Assembly (NCBI GenBank): GCA_026545765.1
Contig: CM048842.1
Span: forward strand, 74,895,827-74,959,826
Direction of reading: 5' to 3'
DNA length: 64,000 nucleotides
DNA from: Plantago major
Taxonomy: Eukaryota; Streptophyta; Magnoliopsida; Lamiales; Plantaginaceae
Shown here: positions 12,601 to 24,214 of the stretch, in pieces
Position numbering within the stretch: the stretch's first letter is position 1
Layout: each line of letters starts with the position of its first letter
Position numbers and translations under genes: made by a program
The notes under the pieces: generated by a model
What the model was told of the DNA's origin: nothing
The model's database searches: none
The model's input: the letters and a program-made list of their open reading frames with translations, nothing else

Positions 12601-13703
12601 ATATTAGCATTGGTGGCTCAATCCTAGCCGTACACATGGCGCAATCCTAGCAATCCCTCCATTTTGATGATAGCCTATAAAAAGGCACACATCCCCACAA
12701 GATCAAGTAAGTCATCTTACAAGTCACTTCACGACCCTAATCCCGAGCATTATACAGAGTTGATCTTCAGTCACTCTCGAGTAAAATCTCATCCCGGTTT
12801 GACACTTAGCAAACCGGGCACTAACCCCCCCACTCAAGTGTGCAGGTCCTTACCGAAGTAGTTGGTCGTTGGTTCTTACGCATTGGTCCTTACCTAGCAA
12901 GGAGCTTCTTACCTTGGCACCCATTAGTGGAGTTGAAATAAATCTAAGTAGTTGGGGAGTTACACCCTCAACACCTATGAGCATTGGAACCAAAATGACC
13001 TATACTGAATCAGATAAGAGTGTGGAAGAACATAAGTATAGGAAATTGATAGGTTCACTACTTTAAATCACTGCAAGTAGACCTGATATTCAATACGCCG
13101 TTGGAGTGTGTGCTAGATTTCTGACAAATCCGATGCAAACACACTACAACGTTGCTATGAAAATATTAAGGTATGTAAAAGGTACAGTAGATGTAGGATT
13201 GTGGTATCCTAAGGAAAGCGGATTGAGTTTAGCTGGGTACTCAGACGCTGATTATGCTGGATCACTGCTAGATAGGAAAAGCACCTGAGGAACCTGTCAG
13301 TTTCTGGGTACTAGACTTATCTCGTGGTTTAGCAAGAAGCAAAACTCAATTGCAACTTCTACCACAGAGGCTGAATATATTGTCACCGGGTTGTTGTGCA
13401 ACACAAATTCTGTGGATACAACAACAACTTAAAGACTATGGACTCGATGAGAAGAAAACTCCCATTTTCTGTGACAACACAAGTGCTATTGCGATTACAC
13501 AGAATCCTAAATTTCATGCCAGAACAAAGCATATTGATGTTAGACATCACTTTATCAGAGACCATGTTGAAAAAGGCAATATAGAGATACTCAAGATTGG
13601 CACTGAAGACCAACTTGCAGATATCTTCACTAAGACACTACAAGAAAGTAGATTCTTAGCCTTAAGACATAGTCTTGGACTAATGGAACTACCAATGAAC
13701 TGA
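9628..13703 (+). pseudogene. pol: Copia pol of copy B, interrupted by a solo LTR
   Basis: It begins with the protease tail (LFSMSQFADKGF), then GAG-pre-integrase and the HHCC domain (9794-10018) and the integrase core with scrambled CAG/CTG sites (10059-10440). The acidic linker (10394-11396) follows, then RT with YVDD at 11799-11810, the solo LTR at 12029-12973, the rest of RT (12979-13290) and RNase H ending ADIFTKTL and TGA at 13701-13703. Frameshifts occur near 10020-10060, 10440, 10625, 11394, 11460 and 11650, with a stop near 13065. Domain order and motifs match copies A, C and D closely. Confidence 0.88.
12029..12973 (+). mobile_element. solo LTR of the Gypsy-Tat family inserted in copy B RT
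   Basis: 945 bp starting TGTTGATACGG and ending CCCTCAACA. It is flanked by a perfect 5-bp target duplication CCTAT (12024-12028 and 12974-12978). The same sequence is the LTR at 38509-39452 and 53027-53970. A TATA box CTATAAAAA lies at 12675-12683. No internal region is present, so it is a solo LTR, normally left by LTR-LTR recombination. Confidence 0.95.
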
Positions 13704-13818
13704 AAGAGTTCAGGAATCTGGAATGGGCATCCAGAGAAGAGGTATCTGGAACGGACATCCAGAGAAGAGGTATCTGGAACGGGTATCCAGAGAAGAGAAA
13801 AGAGAAATCTGGAACGGG
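13704..13818 (+). repeat. 28-bp palindromic tandem repeats after pol, copy B
   Basis: Three to four units of the GTATCTGGAACGGGCATCC type followed by AGAGAAGAG, immediately after the pol TGA. Same array as in A, C and D. Confidence 0.8.
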
Positions 13819-14326
13819 TATCCAGAAGTCAAAAAGGCTAAAGAGCAAAAAGACAGCTTATGATCTCTGAGACGGGAACTCAGATATCTGAATCACTCTA
13901 TAAACGGGTAACACAAAAGAGAATAGTACAACTATCTGCAGTCAACTACTCTCTTGAAATTCGCATTATTTCTATCTTGATGAAAAACTTGGAAAAATCC
14001 TAAGTATAAGACAGATTCAGATGCAAACAGTGTTCTTGGTCATACAAAAACGTGATTCAGATAGCTATTAGCCAAAATTCATTAAATGGGCACAATTACA
14101 CTTGTTGATTGTGATCATTGCTGAAGAAGCAATGGTGACCCTTGATGAAATTAAGCGATTGATCTATACGGTGGAAATTAATTCACAGTAAATAGTGGAC
14201 TGTAAAAATTCTGACAAGGCCCACTTTGCATTTAATGCCGAACTAGCTTTTGCTCACGGCTGCTTGCATATCATGTATACGCATACACAAATCAATTTGT
14301 ATGTATATGTCGTTGAAATTCTATTG

Positions 14327-14338
14327 CTATATATATAG
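14327..14338 (+). promoter_or_regulatory. TATA-like element upstream of the accessory gene, copy B
   Basis: Ctatatatatag about 185 bp before the ATG at 14523. The stretch 13820-14522 has no ORF worth reporting and corresponds to the pol-accessory spacer of the family. Confidence 0.5.
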
Positions 14339-14522
14339 GATTTTGGCATAGGAAATCACTTTTGCCTAATCCAAACTCATCTTGCAAAAAATAGCAAAAC
14401 CTTCTCGATTCTCCGCAAACCTTCTACAATCTCTCGCAAATCAAGATTAAGTTTTTCCAAAAGAATTACTGAATCAAATCTCTTTCAAACACCAATTTCA
14501 AATCCCTATACTATATAAAGAG

Positions 14523-17500
14523 ATGGCCCCTAAAAGTTCAACCACACTGAAATCTCAATCCTCCACTGGTACTGCTGAAAAGCAAGCACCAGAGTTGGTT
14601 ATTGTGAACAACCGATCGGTAGGAGATTTTAATCGACTGATCGGACTTCAAATCACGAATGATTTGGGGTGGTGCCATGGTTGAGGAATACCTCACGGTG
14701 CAATAGAAAACCAAGTCGACGAAAGCTAATTCTTGACATGCTTGAAAGGCACAAATCAAGGGTTTTCTATCCGCCGCCTAGTGGAATTTCATCACCGATG
14801 TGTTGGAATTCTACAACAACTGTGATAATTTCTGTTTCAAGGCAATCAAATAGTGTTCTCAAAACCTCACCCAAGGAAAGGAAATCCTTCTGGACTTAAC
14901 AACTTTCTGTAAGTTGTTTGAGTTTCAAAATCTTGGAAAGGATTTTGAAATAAACACCAAGGATGATGATCTCCTTGAAGGTGTTAACAAATTGTACAGT
15001 GACGTGTGTGATCTTGAAAAATCAGATACACCCACTGAGTTCAAGCTTGCTGACATCCGAACCGCATATCCGATGGTTCATCGATGTATTGGCTTGCATT
15101 CTTAACAGATGCTTTGATGGTCTACAAGGAGGTGCTGATCAGATAAGCCAAGAACGATGGATCATGATGTTTTTGCTGAATCAACAAGACAAAAGGCTGG
15201 AAAACCCTTTTAACTGGGGAAAGTACGCCATCATGAAGTTTGTGAAGAAGATTCAAGGCTTCGAGCCTAAGATTGCCAAAGGACTAGCTGAGCCAAAGGC
15301 CACAGCAGGCTATGGTATGAAGATATGCTACTTGCTGGAGAAGCTTGGCATTAAGCTCAGAGAGACGGCTGAAATAGCCAAGAGTAACCTACTCTACAAA
15401 TATGAGTATACAAACTTGATGAAAAAGGTTACTGGGTCTCAGAAAGGTTCTAAGAAGCGAAAGTCTGAAAAGGTATCTGAAGAAAAGGTTGCGACCAAGA
15501 AGCCTAGAACTTCAAGAAAGAAGTCTGCTGGCAAATCAGAAGACATACCCATTGAGGTTGTCGATTCTCAGATATCTGCAGGCATTGCCGATGAACTGAT
15601 AAAGGCAGATGAACTCATCAATTCTGCAAAAGAGTTATCAACTATTGAACAAGTAGACTCAGCAAGAGAAAGTGCGTTCAGAAATGTTGCGACTAATGCA
15701 GAATGCCTTGCTGATGAACTTGCTAATGCTGCCAAAACAGGTGAAAACCACCAAGCCCTATCTGCAGAAACCGCAGGAGTAATGGACCAATCAGTTCCCA
15801 ATGCTGATGAGAGCTCTGACGATGCAGATGATGAACTAGTCATCTCTCAAGTCCTAGAAAGAGCAAAGAGGGCTAAGGTTACTGAAATAGTAACTGGTGA
15901 AAAGGTATCTGAAAAAGAACCTACACCACAGGTTGCTGAACAAGCATCTATAGCAAAGGTTGTTGGTACAAATACTTCATCAGGGAACGTTTCTTATGCA
16001 AAACTTCAAGAAGCCCTGATGAGTGGTAATTTAGTGCTGGCAGATGCTGATGAAAATGCCACATCTAAAAATCTGGAAGAACATTCTACTGACCAATCCT
16101 CTGCTTCCAGACAACCACAACAACCACAAACACAACAACCACAACAGCCACAAGTGGTTGATGAAATGGTAAATGAACTCCATTTTGAATTACAAGCAAT
16201 ATAGTATGCTGAAGAAAATCTTGCAAAAGAGCAGGTTCCCCAACTCAATGAGAGGAATCAAACTGAGATATCTACTCAGAATGATCAACCAGGGGAGGCA
16301 ACTGAGTTGCATACTCAGGAAAGGTGTGAAGTACCTGAAACTTCAAACAAAGAAGAAATACTGGAACAAGAAGAGCAATGTATAGAAAGGTCACAAGTTT
16401 CAGAGACCAATCAGCCTGACATGGATCAGGTAGTTGAATGGTTTAACTCTTATCTTGTGCAAATTTTATGCTTGTACATCTTGTTATTTATAGAAATTCT
16501 TTGTTACAGGCTGAGTTAGAAATACAAGGACAAGAGGAAGCTGGAAAGCTTGCCTCAAGAACTGAGAAAGAGATCTCATCAACCTCACCTCTTAAGAAAT
16601 CTGAGCCTGTCCTACAGGTGATCAAATGTTTCTTAAGTTGTCATTTTTTAGTTATACGATAATTTACTTAACCAATTAAGTGAATGTTTCTAACAGGCTC
16701 CAACTGAGAAAGAGGAAGATAAGGCAGAAATGCCAGAAGAAAACCCAGAAACCGACAAGGTTTCTGAAGAACAGATCATTGAGCCTTCCAGTATGAAGGT
16801 ATATGAAAATCAGTGATAAAAATTCTTCACCTTGGGTTATCTCAAACTTCTTCTAAATTACTCAATACTTTCTACTCACAGGCTCACTCAGAAGTAGAAG
16901 TGCAAGGGGATAGAGTTGCGACATCCCCTGCACCCATGGAAAATGACGAGGCATCAAGGCCTTCATCACAAGAAAAGATTCCAGAGACTGCACAAGTCTC
17001 TGAGAGACAAATATCTGAGCCTCCCATGGAGGTAATTGACCTCTCAGATATCTGTTTTGTCATCTAAAGTTTTCCTGATAAAATTTCCTAAGTATTGTGA
17101 TAATTTTAATTCTCAGGTTCAAGAAAGAAAGGTTGATGAGGACCAGACTTCCAAGTCTCCGCCTCACAACAAGATATCTGAGACACCAATTGTCTCAGTA
17201 GCACAAGTCTCTGAGCCTGAAGTACTTACTCAGGTAACTCAGAAACTAAACTACACTTCTACTCAGATATCTATAAAAGGTTTTGAAGCTCACTCAAAAC
17301 TCTTTCTTTCAGGCTCAAACAAGTGCAAAGCAGGCTCCCAATGATGAGAAAAGGGACCTACTTCCCTTCTTCAAAGCTCACACCCTGCCAAAGCATATTC
17401 AATGCTTCAAGAAATGGCAAAGGTTAAGATGCTCTGATCTCTCTGAAATATTGAGAATCACAGATCAACCAAACAGACGAGCACGAGCTCTTGACTTGGA

Positions 17501-19075
17501 GACATATATCCATGCAATGTTCCCTACCGAACAGTACATAGTTGCGACTCTATTGCATAAGCATTTCTCCAGAGAAGTGGCGCACAGTTTGATACAAGCC
17601 TTTGAACAGGCAGATGGTCAGACAAGATTACAGATGACATTCAAGCCAGTTCTGCCCCAAACTCTGCAATTTATACCTTCTGAACAAGAAGAGGTTAATG
17701 GGCAGAAGATCTCTATTCCTGAAGTGATCAATCTTGTATCTGAAGATGATGAGGAGGAAGAGATAAACGAAAATGACTTCGATGAACCTCCCACTGACCA
17801 TCACCAAAAGGATGACACAGACAAAAAGGATGATGATGATGCCCCTGCACCAGGGACCGGAGGAATTTCGCTAAAGAATAATGCCTCAGCTGCTGAAAAG
17901 CACACTGAGAAGACTTCACAGAAATCTCCGTCTCCATCTCCTCAGAAATCTACTCATCCATCTTCCCAACACCCAGTTACTACTGAACAAGTAGTTGAGC
18001 TTTCTGAAAAAACCAATCTGAAAATATTAAACACTCAAACCAGAACTGCTCAACTCAAACAACTATTAGAAGAAGAACAACAGCTCCATCTTCAACTGGA
18101 AGATCAAATAGCTAGATCCAGAGACAAGCTTGATCAACTACAAGATCAATACTTACAAGAAATGATTGCTTACTCTGAGGTTAAAGAGCTACAGGATGCT
18201 CTGAATGCTATCACCAAAGAACTCGATACTGAAGAACTATCTGAAGTCAAGCATGATGCTAAGGCTGCATCATCTTCAAAAGAAGTACCATCCTCCTCCC
18301 AGAAAGGGAAGAAACCAATCTCTGAGATGGTTCTCGGACTCGACAATCGATGAGAATGTCCAAGAGGATGAAGATCACTGATGATGAAGAACATCTAGGT
18401 CTCTCACTTGAAGGAAAAATTGCCGATTCTCGCATCCAAATGTCCAATCCCATGAATACACGATATGAATATACATGAATCCCAAGTCATCTCGAAAAAA
18501 AAAAGGATGTATCCCACAATAAGGTAGTATTCATTCCCCCTCCTCGAATGAAAAGTTCACCGAGCTCATCACTCGTAGAAAGAGAATATCCATTGGCTCT
18601 AAAAGATCTGGAAATGATAGGGACGCATGACGATCCTTTAGTTAAAAAGGAAAAGGCAAGTACACAAGAAAAAAGAAAAATCATCAGCCCATCAAGCAAA
18701 GCTCACCGACAAAGACAAATGGACTTATCAAAAAAAAAAAGAGCTCAAAGCAACTCAAGTTCAGAGTCACCGCTTATATTTATTACAAGGGCATTTTAAC
18801 TCTCTCTCTCTCTTTTTTTATGAGAGCCGCCCAGCCAACACTAAGGGGGAAGAGGGTACAACAACCTCAGTCCAAGGGGGGGATGGAAGAGAAAGAAAAG
18901 AGAAGAAGAAGGAGAAGAAGCGGGCTCAGAGAGGAAGAAGAAATGAAAAACTTCCCACCCACCACTGTAATCAATGAACCTCCTCAAGTCATGGTAAACT
19001 CAACTACAATGATCAATGGGAAGACTTAAAGGATTGATGAATCTTCCCTCACATTTAATCAGATGATGATCGACA
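14523..19075 (+). pseudogene. accessory (env-position) gene of copy B with five introns, broken
   Basis: Start ATG at 14523 (MAPKSSTT). Exon 1 runs to 16429 and contains scrambled patches (14590-14960), a frame change and a TAG at about 16202. Exons 2-5 are 16510-16617, 16697-16798, 16882-17031 and 17117-17233 (36, 34, 50 and 39 codons). Exon 6 starts at 17313 and is open to a TGA near 18351, after which the copy is heavily degraded to about 19075. Visible features: basic KKRKSEK and KKPRTSRKK clusters, Ser/Glu/Pro-rich VSE/ISEP repeats in the small exons, an acidic EDDEEEEINEND stretch, and a heptad-rich coiled coil near 18040-18180. No signal peptide. Function unknown. In the other copies the gene continues to a C-terminal domain that is mostly lost here. 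Confidence 0.75.
16430..17312 (+). other. five-intron cassette of the accessory gene, copy B
   Basis: Introns 16430-16509, 16618-16696, 16799-16881, 17032-17116 and 17234-17312 (79-85 bp). Each starts GT, ends AG after a U-rich tract, and sits between codons (phase 0). The exons between them are exact multiples of three (108, 102, 150, 117 bp). Four of the five downstream exons start with GCT (Ala). The intron sequences contain stops, frame breaks or weakly coding U-rich sequence, while the exons are strongly conserved with copies C and D. Confidence 0.85.
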
Positions 19076-19131
19076 AAGTTGTAAAGACTATTCACCCCCT
19101 CAAGTCTTTTACTTTGCTATTCAGACCAACA
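19076..19131 (+). repeat. LTR 3'-end fragment closing copy B
   Basis: Matches the last roughly 56 bp of the Copia LTR (actattcacccc ... agtcttttactttg ... gaccaaca), with some altered bases near the end. The upstream part of this LTR is absent, so a large deletion joined the accessory gene to the LTR terminus. Confidence 0.65.
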
Positions 19132-19364
19132 AATACTTTCTACTTATGTGCTCATTCGTAAGTAGAAATGCAAAGGGAAAAGTTATGACACTTCGCATCA
19201 ATGGAAATTGATGAAGCTCCCAAGGCAACATCACATGAAAGAATACCGAACCGAGAAAGTTTCGAGAAAATGACTCGAGCTTCCTATTGAGGAAGTAAGT
19301 CAAAACTCGTAACTCATTAAAGCATTTTTGCACAAATTTTTCAAATAATTTCAAAGTATCAGAT
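19132..19364 (+). pseudogene. fragment of a fifth, diverged accessory-gene copy (exon 4 and flanking introns)
   Basis: Begins with an aatactttctact intron-3-like tract, then about 140 bp alignable with exon 4 of the accessory gene (by eye roughly 70% similar), then a gtaagt intron-4-like donor and AT-rich sequence. It lies between the end of copy B and the left end of copy D's LTR, so both may have inserted into this older copy. Confidence 0.55.
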
Positions 19365-20995
19365 TAATCATTCCGTATAACTACAAAGTAAAAGACTAGA
19401 GGGGGGTGAATAGTCTTAAAACTTTTGTCGATAAAACTATTTCTCGATATCCGAGTAGATATCCGATACTTATAATCGAGCGCTGAAGACTTAAGATAGA
19501 TAAGCGTAAATGCTAAAGTGTGTGTGTTGCTAAATGTAAGTACGTAAAAGTAAATAACAAAGAAGTAAGTGGTATCTGAGGTGGCGAATCCTCCAACTAA
19601 TCCACTTCGTCTTCCAAAGACCTAGAATTCACTAGAATAGATAATCGAGGTCACCTTACAAAATCCTAATCTAAGATTTCAAACAGATGGTTCCCAACCA
19701 AATGTTCCCCCGAGTTGTTCCCTGGCCACGTACCAAGTACTTCCTGCATCGTAAACCTTTTGAGCTATTCCTCAGCTTCCCAAGCTAAGTACTTCCTGCT
19801 CAATAACCTTGAGTTATTCCTTAGTTACCCAAATCAAGTACTTCCTATAATTCGCTAACCTTGAGTTGTTCCCATTTTTCAAACTAAGTACTTCCTGCAT
19901 CTACGCCAAAGGATGGTGTCGGTTTCGGTCTCGAGTTGTCGATGAGCTTCTTTAATAACTTTTCGCTTAATCGATAGCTCGTGAATCAAGTATACTTAAT
20001 ACACTTTGCAATGTATGGTATCTTGTTCTTTTATCGACCTAAGTTCAGATAATCGCTCAAGAGAATGAATTTATACTTAATCTTTGTTTCAACTCTTTCA
20101 CGTATAGTCGTGCTTGTTTAGGATCGTGACACTTAGAACTTTAATGCTACTTAAGATCAAGAGCTTGGTCGCAATGTAAAGCTTTGAGGATAAGTAATTT
20201 GCTTGAGAGAGTAAGATGTTCAAGAAGTTCGTGTTTCAAATACGTGTTTTCTCAAGTCGCCTAAGTGTTGATATTTATAGATGAATTTGAGTGCCGCTTG
20301 AATAGTATTCGTAGCTCAAATTCAAACTATAGATATCTCGTATAGATCAGAAAGGTGTTTTGTCTTCTTCTAAGTCGCCGTTGCTTTTGTTCGCATATCT
20401 CCGTCTGCATTAAATACATTGTACTATACTTTTTGTCCTCAGAGTAAATGGAACTACGCTTGTATCGTAGACTAGTATTATCTCGATTCTTTGCACGCCC
20501 TTATCTTCAATCTTCAGATACCACTTTTATTGAAACAACTTTGTTTGCAATATATATATTTCGCTTCGTAAATGTGGTTAAATCTCAAGGTATCCGAGAA
20601 TAGATATCAGGACACTTTCCTTGTTTTCGATAGACCTTTTCATTTCTCGATATCTCTTGTGACATGCTTTGTTTAAAACTATTCTCTTCAAGATATCCGC
20701 TAAGGTATCAAAACTATTTCAAAGAATCTTGTGCGCTTCTTCAAGTCTTCAATGTCGCTGAGCTTGTTCCGCTTGGATGTCTTCTTCGGTCTTCTTCATA
20801 AAATAAAATTACATTTTGAGACCTAACATCCTATACAAGATTAGCTAGACTATCATACTTTGGGTTTCCTCTTTACAATGTTCAAGTGAACCAAGAGTAC
20901 TAATCACCTTCGAGACTAAGATAAGTCATCATGTTGTCGATCAAATCTAAATGTATATTTCTAACAAAATATCTAATGATTTCCTAACAAATTTC
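19365..20995 (-). repeat. 3' LTR of Copia copy D
   Basis: About 1.63 kb matching the 7930-9627 LTR in the same orientation. Both ends are blurred: the right end lacks about 12 bp of the initial TTGGGAAATTTG repeat, and the left end is degraded (tccgtataac for tccagataacgg). TATA box at 20272-20280 and tandem repeats at about 19715-19905 are recognisable. Confidence 0.85.
20272..20280 (-). promoter_or_regulatory. TATA box of Copia LTR, copy D
   Basis: CTATAAATA on the minus strand, same context as in the other LTRs of the family. Confidence 0.65.
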
Positions 20996-21364
20996 CCCTT
21001 GATCACCAACGATGACTATCCGACCTATTACAACTGATGAGTGAACAATCCAACACTTAATCATTTCTTAAGATTTTTTTTTTCAATTCAATCAATTATG
21101 CGTAAAGTAAACATCAACCAAATCACAAGGTGTGATCTTTCGACAAGTTATCTTTTATAGAATACTATCCGAGAGTAAGTTCTTCGATAAGTTACAAAGA
21201 GAGATTACGATAACTTCAATACATAAACCAAGTTTAGCTCAACAAGAAAATACAAAAATACATAGTAAATTAGGACAACAGAGTTACCAAGCTCCAAGTA
21301 AACATCCTAATAGACTAGTCTTCAAGTCTTCAACTCTTCAAGTCTTCAACAAGAGTTCTATGGA

Positions 21365-23078
21365 TCACGCAAATTTCCTATCTCCAAACCTTTTGATGTC
21401 ATCGTAATAATCATAGAGAAGTGTTCGACGAGCATCTCAAAGGTCCGCAAATCCACGCATCTCTTCAGAGGTTTTGGTAGATTTTTCGACAAAATGTTTG
21501 ACCCACGTATACTTTCCCCACTTCCGTGCATGCTCTATTCTCGATATCCAAAGCTTGAAATATTCAGAGATAATCCTCGATATCCGATGTCACCCTTGTA
21601 TTGATCTTCGCCAGATGTAACGACTCATAGGTTCCACAAAGTCTTGCTCTTGTTCGCTCCGTGATATTCGCACTGCACATCATCCGCTTTCCATATGGAC
21701 ATTCATCGAGAGGTCCTTTCTCATGGCTTCAATTCTCGACAACTTCAAAATCCAACCAGTGCTTAATTGTGATTGGTGTTGATCAAGGTCGGCTTATCTT
21801 TTCTCCATGCCAAAAGTTGTTTATGGATTGGTTCGAAATCTTGAATTTACCAATAGATGCTTAAGTTCCGTAATCCAATAGCCATTTTTCCGATTGATGC
21901 ACCAGAGATGAGGAATCATCATACTTCACATACTCTATTTCGCTTCTTCCGCCCGAGTGGAAGTCGACTTTGTCTTTGCTCACTCCTACTGCTCCTTCTC
22001 CGCCTTGAATTCTCTTTGGGGTTGTTGCTTGAAGAACCACCGGATAGACTTGGTATTTCCAGAGGGTGTTTTAGCCGCTAGGGCTTTGGCACTATGGGCC
22101 CGCTAGGCTTTCAATTTTCCTTTTTGTGAAGAGGAGCTTCATCTTCATCGCTTCTCATCATCATCAAGATTAAATCTTGTGAGAGTTTTACGCCTTCATT
22201 GCCTGTGGACTTGATTCGCCTTCTTCTTCTTCTTCGTAAGATTCATCAATCCTTTAACTTGTCTTCTCCTCGAGCCTTGGTACTTGGAGGTTTCGTACGG
22301 CCCTTGCTATCATTGTAGTTCCTTCAAGAGTTTCGGAAGCGCCTACTATTTGCAAAGCACTGGCTTGAGGAGGGTTCATTGATTCGAGTGGCCGGAAGTT
22401 TTCATGTTTCTTCTTCCTCTCGAGCCGCACTACCCAGATTTCTTCTTGTTTTCTCCTTCTTCCCATTCACCCCGACTTTGAGGTCCAGATTTGTACACTC
22501 TTCCCTTAGTCATTGTCATCGACGCAGCCTCATAAAAGAATCAGAGAGAGAGTTAAAATGCCCTTGTAAATAAAGCAGTGACCAACTTCTGAAGTTCGGC
22601 TTTGAGCTCCCGATTTTGCTTGATAAGTCCATTGTCCTTATCAGTGAGCTCTGCCAATGGCCTAGGATGGCATCTGCTTCCAAAGCAGTAACTTGCCTCT
22701 TGAAAGCTTTTTCACTAAAGACGATCATCGCCCCTTATCATTCCTGCATCTTTCCGAGCAATGACTATGCTAGTTGTTCTCTCGAGTGATGAGCTCATGA
22801 ACTTTTTCATTTCGTAGGGACGAGGCAATTACTTCCTTGTTTTGTGGATACATCTCCTTTTCGATGAGCCAAGATTTCAGATCTGCTCATGTATTCATGG
22901 AGTGACATTTCGCTTGCTGAATATTGCAGGAGCAATAAGCTTCCTATTCAAGTGAGAGACCGCTAGATGTTCATTGCGGTGCTCTGCCAAAGTCTTGTCT
23001 TCTTCATCATCTGAGTAATCACCCCTAAAGGATCTTCATCCTCCGACATTCTCATCGATCAGATTGAGTCCAAAGAAT
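21365..23078 (-). pseudogene. accessory gene of copy D, C-terminal part of exon 6
   Basis: Collinear with 35310-36882, 38296-38508 and 53971-53989 of copy C, with no CACTA and no Gypsy insertion, so it gives the empty site of both. It ends at a TGA at 21365-21367. Frame is lost in many places; most differences from C fall at CAG/CTG. Recognisable pieces: the Glu-rich ESSEEEEEG region, the KKRKIE basic cluster and the C-terminal block. The upstream part of this gene is at 56084-59701. Confidence 0.75.
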
Positions 23079-23827
23079 CGTTGGGAAATTTGTTAGGAAA
23101 TTTGTTAGATATTTTGTTAGAAATATCTGTTTAGATTTTGATCAGCAACATGATGACTTATCTTAGTCTCAGAAAGGTGATTAGTACTCTTGGTTCACTT
23201 GATCATTGTAAAAGAGGAAACCCACTAAGTATGATAGTCTAGCTAATCTTGTATAGGATGTTATGTCTCAAAATGTAATTTTTATTTTATGAAGAGAAGA
23301 CCAAGAAGAAGACATCCAATCAGAACAAGCTCAACGACATTGAAGACTTGAAGAAACTGCACAAGATTATCAAATAGCTTTTTCAGATACCTTAGCCAGA
23401 TATCTTGAAGACACGAATAGTTTTAAACAAACTGTGTCACAAGAGATATCTGAGAAATAAAAGGTCTATCTGAAAACAAGGAAAGTGTCCACAGATATCT
23501 ATTCTCAGATACCTTGAGCTTTAACCACATTTCTGAAAAAGAAATATATATATTGCAAACAAAGTTGTTTCAATAAATGTGGTATCTGAAGATTGAAGAT
23601 AAGGACGTGCAAAGAATCAGATAATTCTAGTCTCTGATACAAAGCATAGTTCCGTTGGCACTACAGGACAAAAAGTATAGTACAATGCATTTAATGCACG
23701 TATGTAGATGTTCGAACAAAAGCAACGCAGCTCAAGAAGAAGACAAAACTCACATAAGATTATACACAGATATCAATAGTTTGAATTTGAGCCTAACGGA
23801 TACTATTCAAACGGCACTCAAATTCAT

Positions 23828-23836
23828 CTATAAATA
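23828..23836 (+). promoter_or_regulatory. TATA box of Copia LTR, copy C 5' LTR
   Basis: CTATAAATA, conserved in all four LTRs. Expected promoter of the full-length RNA. Confidence 0.75.
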
Positions 23837-24214
23837 TCAACACTTAGACTGCTTGAGAAGACACACCTTGAACTGCATAAAAACGCTGAACATCTTACTC
23901 TCTCAAAGCAAAATACTTACTCTCAAAGCTTTCTGTTGCGACCAAAACTTTTGATCTTGAGTAACACTGAAGTTCTTAGTGTCCTGATCCTAAACAAGCA
24001 TAGCTATATGTGAAAGAGTTGAACTGAAAGATCAAGTATCTGAGATTCATTCTCTTGAACACTTATCTAAGACTTGGGTCAGTAAAAAGAACAAGATACC
24101 ATACATTGCAAAGTGTATTAAGTATACTTGATTCACAGAGCTATCTGAATAACTGAATAAGTTATTAAAGAAGCTCATCTGACAACTCAAACCGAAACCA
24201 ACACCATCATCAAG

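Larger units (their letters stand above)
9628..19131 (+). mobile_element. Copia copy B, 5'-truncated by copy A, with internal losses
   Basis: Same family as A, plus orientation. It starts abruptly inside the protease region at the end of A's LTR and continues through integrase, RT, RNase H, the 28-bp repeats, the accessory gene with five introns, and a rearranged 3' end. The element closes with a 56-bp fragment of the LTR terminus at 19076-19131, so most of the 3' LTR is deleted. A solo LTR of another family interrupts RT. Confidence 0.85.
19365..23078 (-). mobile_element. Copia copy D, left part (3' LTR and end of accessory gene)
   Basis: Minus-strand copy: the accessory-gene 3' part (23078-21365), a noncoding leader to the LTR with a polypurine tract remnant (about 21360-20996), then the 3' LTR (20995-19365). 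Its continuation is at 56084, beyond the inserted copy C. The whole stretch is dense in altered CAG/CTG sites relative to copy C. Confidence 0.85.

Noticed and set aside
14500-14522. ctatataaagag directly before the accessory ATG read as a TATA box
   Set aside because: Only about 8 bases from the ATG, so it could not serve as TATA box for that start; the element about 190 bp upstream is a better candidate.
21661-22081. Plus-strand ORFs in the left part of copy D
   Set aside because: Antisense shadows of the accessory-gene C-terminus, which runs on the minus strand here.
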